A stretch of 18,280 bases of DNA from Candidatus Humimicrobium oleiphilum (GTDB lineage Bacteria; Actinomycetota; Humimicrobiia; Humimicrobiales; Humimicrobiaceae), in NCBI GenBank assembly GCA_002304935.1, contig DBPS01000009.1:1-18280 (forward strand). Reading direction: 5' to 3'. The position numbers and the translations under genes were made by a program. The notes under the pieces are model-generated. The model had not been told where the DNA came from. It saw nothing but the letters and a program-made list of their open reading frames with translations, and did not search any database. Position 1 is the first letter of the stretch. Every line of letters starts with the position of its first letter. Of the stretch, positions 13,863-18,280 are shown piece after piece.

Positions 13863-14798
13863 TTGTTAAAAATGCATAAACCAAGTGTAAATATTAAGTC
13901 AGGTAATGATTTTGAAGGCGAGTTTGTCCTTGAACCGCTTGAAAGGGGATACGGACATACCCTGGGTAATTCGATAAGAAGAGTTTTACTTTCTTCTATT
14001 GAAGGTGTTGGAATCACAAAAATAAGAATTGAGGACGTCCAGCATGAATTCACTGTTCTGGAAGGGTTAAAAGAAGATATTATCGAATTTATCGGTAATT
14101 TGAGACAGGTAGTCTTTAAAATGGAAATTTCAGACCAGGTTATGGTAAAAATAGATAAATCCGGTCCCGGAATAGTAACAGCTGCAGATATAGTACTACC
14201 GTCAGAGATTGAAGTAATTAATAAAGACTGCTATCTGGGAACTCTTTCCAAAAATGCAAAACTTAAAGTTGAAATGTTTGTAGAAAGAGGAAAGGGCTAT
14301 AAAAATGCTGAAGAAAATATTTCACAAAATGATCCGCTTGGAGTTATACCGATAGATACAGTTTTTTCACCGATTAAGAGAATGATGTTCAAAGTTGAAG
14401 ACACCAGAGTGGGGCAGATGACTGACTTTGACAAACTTACAATGACAATAAAAACGAATGGGAGCATAAAAGCGGACGAAGCATTAAGTCAGGCAGCCAA
14501 AATAATAAATGACCATATGGCTCTTATGATAGATCTTTCTGAAAAAATAAAAAATGAAGATCCTGTTTTTGAAGAAATAAAGCAAAAAACAAAGAAAACA
14601 CAGTATCCGTCTATAGAGGATCTTGAACTGTCTGTAAGATCACATAACTGTCTTAAGAGAGCAGGCATAGATTCTGTTGAAAAGCTTCTTCAATATTCTG
14701 AAGATGAGCTGCTGGACATAAGAAATTTTGGCCAGAAGTCTATACAGGAAGTAAAAAATAAAATAAAAGAATTAGGACTTTCATTTAAGAAAAAGTAG
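13863..14798 (+). CDS. rpoA: DNA-directed RNA polymerase alpha subunit
   Basis: The alpha subunit forms the dimer on which RNA polymerase is built, and its C-terminal domain binds promoter UP elements and activators. The 311-residue protein has the N-terminal dimerisation domain, with GYGHTLGNSIRRVLLSSIEG near residues 29-48, and the C-terminal domain from about residue 250. There SVRSHNCLKRAGIDS contains Arg259 and Asn262, matching the DNA-binding residues Arg265 and Asn268 of E. coli. I keep TTG 13863, 10 bases after a perfect AGGAGG. The next ATG at 13872 would give 308 residues but lies 19 bases from that site. Confidence 0.96.
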   Translation: MLKMHKPSVNIKSGNDFEGEFVLEPLERGYGHTLGNSIRRVLLSSIEGVGITKIRIEDVQHEFTVLEGLKEDIIEFIGNLRQVVFKMEISDQVMVKIDKSGPGIVTAADIVLPSEIEVINKDCYLGTLSKNAKLKVEMFVERGKGYKNAEENISQNDPLGVIPIDTVFSPIKRMMFKVEDTRVGQMTDFDKLTMTIKTNGSIKADEALSQAAKIINDHMALMIDLSEKIKNEDPVFEEIKQKTKKTQYPSIEDLELSVRSHNCLKRAGIDSVEKLLQYSEDELLDIRNFGQKSIQEVKNKIKELGLSFKKK

Positions 14799-14816
14799 AA
14801 TTGGGAGATTTTAGAT

Positions 14817-15170
14817 ATGGTTCAGCCAAAAAAAGGAAGAAGATTAGGCGGAAGCGGAACGCACCAGAAAGCCATAATAAAAAACCTGGCTATTTCTCTT
14901 ATAGAAAATGGTAAAATTGAGACGACGACAGCCAGAGCAAAATTTTTAAGGATGTTTGTTGATAAAATAATTACTATTTCCAAAAAAGGGGATTTGGCTT
15001 CAAGAAGAAGATGTTTGCAGCTGCTTGGAAATTACAAAACAGTGCAAAAACTTTTCAATGAAGTAGCACCAGCGACATATGCACGTTCCAGTGGCTTTAC
15101 AAGAATTGTCAAGCTTAAAAACCGGATTGGTGACGGGGCTGAGATTGTCCAGGTCGAGCTTTTAAAATAA
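14817..15170 (+). CDS. rplQ: 50S ribosomal protein L17
   Basis: L17 lies near the exit tunnel opening of the large subunit. The 117-residue protein has the usual bacterial pattern: a basic N-terminus with RRLGGSGTHQKAIIKNLA, then GKIETTTARAKFLRMFVDK near residues 31-49, and the end RIGDGAEIVQVELLK. ATG follows GGGAGATTT. It comes 18 bases after rpoA, the normal end of the alpha operon. Here the run continues with truA after 26 bases. Confidence 0.97.
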   Translation: MVQPKKGRRLGGSGTHQKAIIKNLAISLIENGKIETTTARAKFLRMFVDKIITISKKGDLASRRRCLQLLGNYKTVQKLFNEVAPATYARSSGFTRIVKLKNRIGDGAEIVQVELLK

Positions 15171-15196
15171 ATTTTTGCTGGTTTTAAAATTAAATA

Positions 15197-15964
15197 ATGG
15201 AGCTTAATTACAAAGCTGTTATAGAGTATGACGGGACTGATTTTTTTGGTTTCCAGAGTCAGCCCGGGGGATTAAGGACTGTTCATGGAGAATTACTAAA
15301 TGTCTTATGCAGGGTTTTTAGTAATGAGAAAATAAGTATTTCTTACTCCGGAAGGACAGATGCAGGAGTTCATGCAACAGGACAGGTAATTAATTTCAAA
15401 AGCAATAAATCATTTGAGCTCTCCAGGCTTAAATGGTCGCTTAATTCGCTTCTTCCGGATGATATTTCTGTCAGAAGCCTGGATTTTGCGGAACAGGATT
15501 TTGATGCAAGGCGAAGCGCAAGGTGGAGAGAGTATAATTACTATATAATAAATGATTATTATCAAAGTGTTTTCTTGAAAAAATACAGCATCCTGTTATG
15601 CAGGGAGCTTGATATTGACGTAATGCAGGAAGCATGCAGATGTTTTCTGGGCAGTCATGATTTCAGGGCTTTTTGCAGTCTGAATGATGCGAATAAAAGT
15701 AAAATCAGAGAAATCCTGGAAATTGAAATTATTAAAACTGATGATTTTCATCAGAAAAATATGATAATTTTCAGAATAAGAGCAAATGCTTTTCTATATA
15801 ATATGGCCAGGATAATGGTAGGAATAATAACGGAAATCGGAAGCAGGTCAAGGAAAATATCTGATATTGAACTTGGTTTTTTAGATAAGGATGTTAATTA
15901 TTCCGGCAGTATGGTAGATGCAAAGGGTTTGTTTTTATCAAATGTCGGATATAAGGTTTTTTAA
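15197..15964 (+). CDS. truA: tRNA pseudouridine synthase A (positions 38-40)
   Basis: TruA converts uridines 38-40 in the anticodon stem-loop of many tRNAs to pseudouridine. The 255-residue length is standard. The N-terminal part shows YDGTDFFGFQSQPG at residues 11-24 and RTVHGEL. The catalytic aspartate is Asp55 in YSGRTDAGVHATGQVINF. Later motifs are DFDARRSARWREYNYYI and the C-terminal FRIRANAFLYNMARIMVGII. No clear ribosome-binding site is seen before ATG 15197, so expression may be lower than that of its neighbours or coupled to rplQ. truA next to rplQ and rplM is a frequent bacterial arrangement. Confidence 0.96.
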   Translation: MELNYKAVIEYDGTDFFGFQSQPGGLRTVHGELLNVLCRVFSNEKISISYSGRTDAGVHATGQVINFKSNKSFELSRLKWSLNSLLPDDISVRSLDFAEQDFDARRSARWREYNYYIINDYYQSVFLKKYSILLCRELDIDVMQEACRCFLGSHDFRAFCSLNDANKSKIREILEIEIIKTDDFHQKNMIIFRIRANAFLYNMARIMVGIITEIGSRSRKISDIELGFLDKDVNYSGSMVDAKGLFLSNVGYKVF

Positions 15965-15980
15965 CTTGATTGGAGGATAA

Positions 15981-16424
15981 ATGGTAACTGTAGGCACAAA
16001 AACATTTAGTGCAAAAGAAAAAGATATTGAAAAGAAGTGGTATGTAATTGATGCAGGCGGTAAAACACTTGGCAGGCTTTCCACTGAGATCGCAAAGATC
16101 CTGAGAGGAAAAAATAAGGCAGTTTTTACCCCTCATGTAGATTGCGGTGATTTTGTTATTGTAATAAATGCTGAAAAGATAGAAGTGACCGGAAAGAAAA
16201 TGGATCAGAAAATGTATTACAGACATTCCGGTTATATCGGTAATTTAAAAGTAACAAATCTTGGAAAACTTATGAAAAGCTCACCTGATTTTATAATCAG
16301 GAAAGCTGTAAAAGGAATGCTGCCTCATAATACATTGGGCAAAAAACTTTTAAGGAAACTTAAGGTTTATTCAGGTAGCACTCATCCTCATAAAGCCCAG
16401 AAACCGGAAGTACTTGAAATTTAA
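15981..16424 (+). CDS. rplM: 50S ribosomal protein L13
   Basis: L13 is an early-assembly protein of the large subunit. The 147-residue length is typical. Motifs are KKWYVIDAGGKTLGRLSTEI near residues 18-37, then VINAEKIEVTGKKMDQKMYY and the C-terminal KGMLPHNTLGKKLLRKLKVY, ending THPHKAQKPEVLEI. ATG follows TTGGAGGATAA. It forms the universal pair with rpsI, 56 bases downstream. That gap contains a small CAAAAT/ATTTTG inverted repeat (16438-16453) of doubtful meaning. Confidence 0.98.
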   Translation: MVTVGTKTFSAKEKDIEKKWYVIDAGGKTLGRLSTEIAKILRGKNKAVFTPHVDCGDFVIVINAEKIEVTGKKMDQKMYYRHSGYIGNLKVTNLGKLMKSSPDFIIRKAVKGMLPHNTLGKKLLRKLKVYSGSTHPHKAQKPEVLEI

Positions 16425-16480
16425 AAACTTAAGAAAGCAAAATTAATATTTTGACTTTAAATGTTTAAAAGGAGATAAAG

Positions 16481-16876
16481 TTGGCGCAAGAATTAAGCTA
16501 TTATGCAACTGGTAAAAGAAAAGAATCGATAGCTAAAGTATGGCTCAAACCAGGAGCTGGCAAGATTACTGTTAATGAAAAAGATTATAAGGAATATTTT
16601 CCCAGAGACACTCTGGTGACTATGATCAATGAGCCGCTTAATATTACGGGAACATTAAATTCATATGATGTAGTTGCAACCATAATCGGCGGCGGAGTTT
16701 CGGGCCAGGCAGGAGCTTTGAGACATGGCATTTCAAAAGCTTTGCTTGAAGTTAATCCCGATTACAGAACTATGTTAAAAATTGAAGGATTCCTTACAAG
16801 AGATCCAAGAGTAAAAGAAAGAAAGAAATACGGTCTTAAAAAAGCAAGAAAAAGACCGCAGTTCTCAAAGAGATAA
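16481..16876 (+). CDS. rpsI: 30S ribosomal protein S9
   Basis: S9 sits in the 30S head, and its C-terminal tail reaches the P-site tRNA anticodon. The 131-residue protein has YATGKRKESIAKVWLKPGAG near residues 7-26, the central VATIIGGGVSGQAGALRHGI, and the conserved end KKYGLKKARKRPQFSKR, whose final Lys-Arg touches tRNA. The start is TTG, after AAAAGGAGATAAAG. The longest in-frame extension holds no better start. Confidence 0.97.
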   Translation: MAQELSYYATGKRKESIAKVWLKPGAGKITVNEKDYKEYFPRDTLVTMINEPLNITGTLNSYDVVATIIGGGVSGQAGALRHGISKALLEVNPDYRTMLKIEGFLTRDPRVKERKKYGLKKARKRPQFSKR

Positions 16877-16895
16877 TTTTTGGTTTTTCTTTTTG

Positions 16896-17951
16896 ATGAA
16901 TTTTCCCTGTATAAAAATAAATTTAAGAAAAATTTCAAATAATGCCAGATTAATAAACGACCGGTGTACCTTAAAAGGTATATCGGTCGTTGCTGTTACC
17001 AAAAGCATCCTTGCTGACATCGATATAGCAAAAACATTGAAAAAATCAGGGATAAATATTTTTGGTGACAGCCGGCTGGAAAATCTTGTAAAACTGCGGA
17101 AATATTTCGGTTACGGGCAGGAGCTTGTTTTACTTAGGACCCCGATGATATCTGAATGCGAAAAAATGCTGGAGGTCTGTGACACTTCTATGCAGACAGA
17201 GCTTCCGACTGTAAAAAAAATATCTGATATTTGTGAAAGAAAAAACAGAAAACATAATATAATAATTATGATAGAAATGGATGATAAAAGAGAAGGTATC
17301 TCTGCAAGGCAGGTCATTCCTTTTTTTGATGAAGTGCTTAAAAAATATCCAAGAATAAAAGTAAAAGGACTTTCTACGAATGCAAGATGTATTTCGAGAA
17401 GGCGGCCCAGGATTAAAAGCATTGAAAATCTTATAGAAATTAAAAAAAAGATTATTTCAAGATATAACTATGAAATACCGGTAATATCCGGCGGAAACAG
17501 CAGTATATGGAAATATATTGAAGAAGATTCTATTCCTGAGGGTGTTAATGAAGTCAGAATTGGAGAAGCAATATTTATAGGAAATGAGACTTCGGATTAT
17601 GAAAAAATAAATGGTACCTATGATGATTCTTTTATGCTTGAAGCAGAAATAATAGAAAGAAAAGTAAAAAATGGTTTTGTATACAGATTTATAATAGCTC
17701 TTGGCATTCAGGATGTGCCTTATAAGCATTTGATAATGCAGGATCCCTGTTATGATATAATTGCACAAAGCAGCGATCATACAGTCATAGGTTTGAAAAA
17801 AAACTATCTTGAGAAAATGATTAAAGATAAAACAGATGGATTGATTCCCCGCATGCCTGAAATTGGTGATAAGATTATTTTTAAAATAGATTATTTCGGA
17901 GTGATGTTTTCAATGACATCACCTTTTATAAAAAAAATATATATAAAATAA
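16896..17951 (+). CDS. PLP-dependent alanine/ornithine racemase family protein
   Basis: The 351-residue protein matches the overall pattern of the alanine/ornithine racemase family, with an N-terminal PLP-binding barrel and a C-terminal beta domain. Lys36 in SVVAVTKSILAD is the likely PLP-binding lysine. SGGNSS (198-203) should hold the cofactor phosphate. RIGEAIFIGNET (221-232), QSSDHTVIG and the end YFGVMFSMTSPFIKKIYIK fit the ornithine-racemase-like branch better than classical Alr. It probably interconverts L- and D-forms of ornithine or alanine; the substrate cannot be told from sequence. I take ATG 16896, directly preceded by an in-frame TTG. The ribosome-binding site is weak, unlike its neighbours. 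It lies 19 bases after rpsI and 18 before glmM, so a role in cell-wall precursor supply is possible (inference). Confidence 0.85.
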   Translation: MNFPCIKINLRKISNNARLINDRCTLKGISVVAVTKSILADIDIAKTLKKSGINIFGDSRLENLVKLRKYFGYGQELVLLRTPMISECEKMLEVCDTSMQTELPTVKKISDICERKNRKHNIIIMIEMDDKREGISARQVIPFFDEVLKKYPRIKVKGLSTNARCISRRRPRIKSIENLIEIKKKIISRYNYEIPVISGGNSSIWKYIEEDSIPEGVNEVRIGEAIFIGNETSDYEKINGTYDDSFMLEAEIIERKVKNGFVYRFIIALGIQDVPYKHLIMQDPCYDIIAQSSDHTVIGLKKNYLEKMIKDKTDGLIPRMPEIGDKIIFKIDYFGVMFSMTSPFIKKIYIK

Positions 17952-17969
17952 GTATTGTTAGGTGGATTG

Positions 17970-18280
17970 ATGGAAAAAGACCCAAGGCAACTTTTTGGAA
18001 CGGATGGTATAAGAGGAGTAGCCAATACAGATCTCACTCCTGAGTTTGTACTAAAAACAGGTAAAGCTATTTCCAGATTTATCAGAGGTGGCAAAGAACG
18101 CGCAAAAATATTGATAGGTAAAGATACAAGACCTTCATGTGATTTTATAGAAGCAAGTTTAAGCGCAGGGATAATGTCCGAGGGAAACGATGTTTTAAGT
18201 GCAGGTATCCTGAGTACTCCGGGGACAGCAATTCTTTCAAAATTAATTGATGCCGACGGAGCAATAGTAATCTCTGCCTC
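17970..18280 (+). CDS. glmM: Phosphoglucosamine mutase, 5' part only
   Basis: GlmM turns glucosamine-6-phosphate into glucosamine-1-phosphate for UDP-GlcNAc and hence peptidoglycan synthesis. The first 103 residues are visible. LFGTDGIRGVANTDLTPEF is the family N-terminus (residues 8-26), IGKDTRPSC follows near 50, and LSAGILSTPGTAIL near 80-90. The window ends within VISAS, the start of the active-site serine loop (SASHNP in this family), so the catalytic serine is just at or past the edge. ATG follows TTAGGTGGATTG. The neighbourhood rplM-rpsI-glmM is well known from Actinobacteria. The gene is cut by the window, not truncated. Confidence 0.95.
   Translation, partial: MEKDPRQLFGTDGIRGVANTDLTPEFVLKTGKAISRFIRGGKERAKILIGKDTRPSCDFIEASLSAGIMSEGNDVLSAGILSTPGTAILSKLIDADGAIVISA

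Noticed and set aside
16438..16453. CAAAAT/ATTTTG hairpin between rplM and rpsI as a terminator
   Set aside because: Only 6 pairs, no T-tract after it, and it would split the universal rplM-rpsI pair.
1..18280. Search for an unknown mobile, defence or secondary-metabolite system
   Set aside because: Every long frame on the + strand is a recognisable housekeeping gene, gaps are at most 135 bases, and no direct-repeat array or insertion-element ends were seen.

Overview
The window is almost entirely one long, single-direction (+ strand) ribosomal-protein superoperon, cut at both ends. It fuses the S10, spc and alpha operons of bacteria and adds a downstream truA-rplM-rpsI block, then a PLP-dependent racemase and the start of glmM. 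All 34 genes lie on the + strand. No tRNA, rRNA, insertion sequence, CRISPR array or phage gene was seen.

Organism (inference): an AT-rich bacterium with strong AGGAGG-type ribosome-binding sites and frequent TTG and GTG starts (11 of 34 genes; one more appears to use ATT). It has zinc-binding forms of S14, S4, L36, L24 and adenylate kinase. The tail order rplQ-truA-rplM-rpsI-(racemase)-glmM recalls Actinobacteria, where rplM-rpsI-glmM are neighbours, but the base composition is far from typical high-GC actinobacteria. A deep-branching, low-GC, uncultured lineage related to Actinobacteria is my best guess; another low-GC phylum cannot be excluded.

Layout. 1-135: non-coding leader with a perfect A/T-rich palindrome, a candidate promoter and a small hairpin; rpsJ (S10) is not in its usual place next to rplC. 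136-4093: rplC-rplD-rplW-rplB-rpsS-rplV-rpsC. 4142-9095: rplP-rpmC-rpsQ-rplN-rplX-rplE-rpsN-rpsH-rplF-rplR-rpsE-rplO, with no rpmD (L30) between rpsE and rplO. 9095-11750: secY-adk-map, joined by 1- and 4-base start/stop overlaps. 11835-13761: infA-rpmJ-rpsM-rpsK-rpsD. 13863-15170: rpoA-rplQ. 15197-16876: truA-rplM-rpsI. 16896-17951: alanine/ornithine racemase family gene. 17970 to the end: glmM, cut just at its active-site serine motif.

How the genes work together: the products build both ribosomal subunits, start translation (IF1), trim N-terminal methionine (Map), insert membrane proteins (SecY), balance adenine nucleotides (Adk), transcribe (RNA polymerase alpha) and modify tRNA (TruA). 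The last two genes point towards cell-wall precursor supply (amino-acid racemisation, glucosamine-1-phosphate).

I found no clear novel system. The points most worth a second look are the apparent AUU start of infA, the A/T-only hairpins in the few long intergenic gaps (especially around infA), the missing rpmD and displaced rpsJ, a lysine-rich tail on L29, and the racemase between rpsI and glmM. No gene-free stretch exceeds 135 bases.
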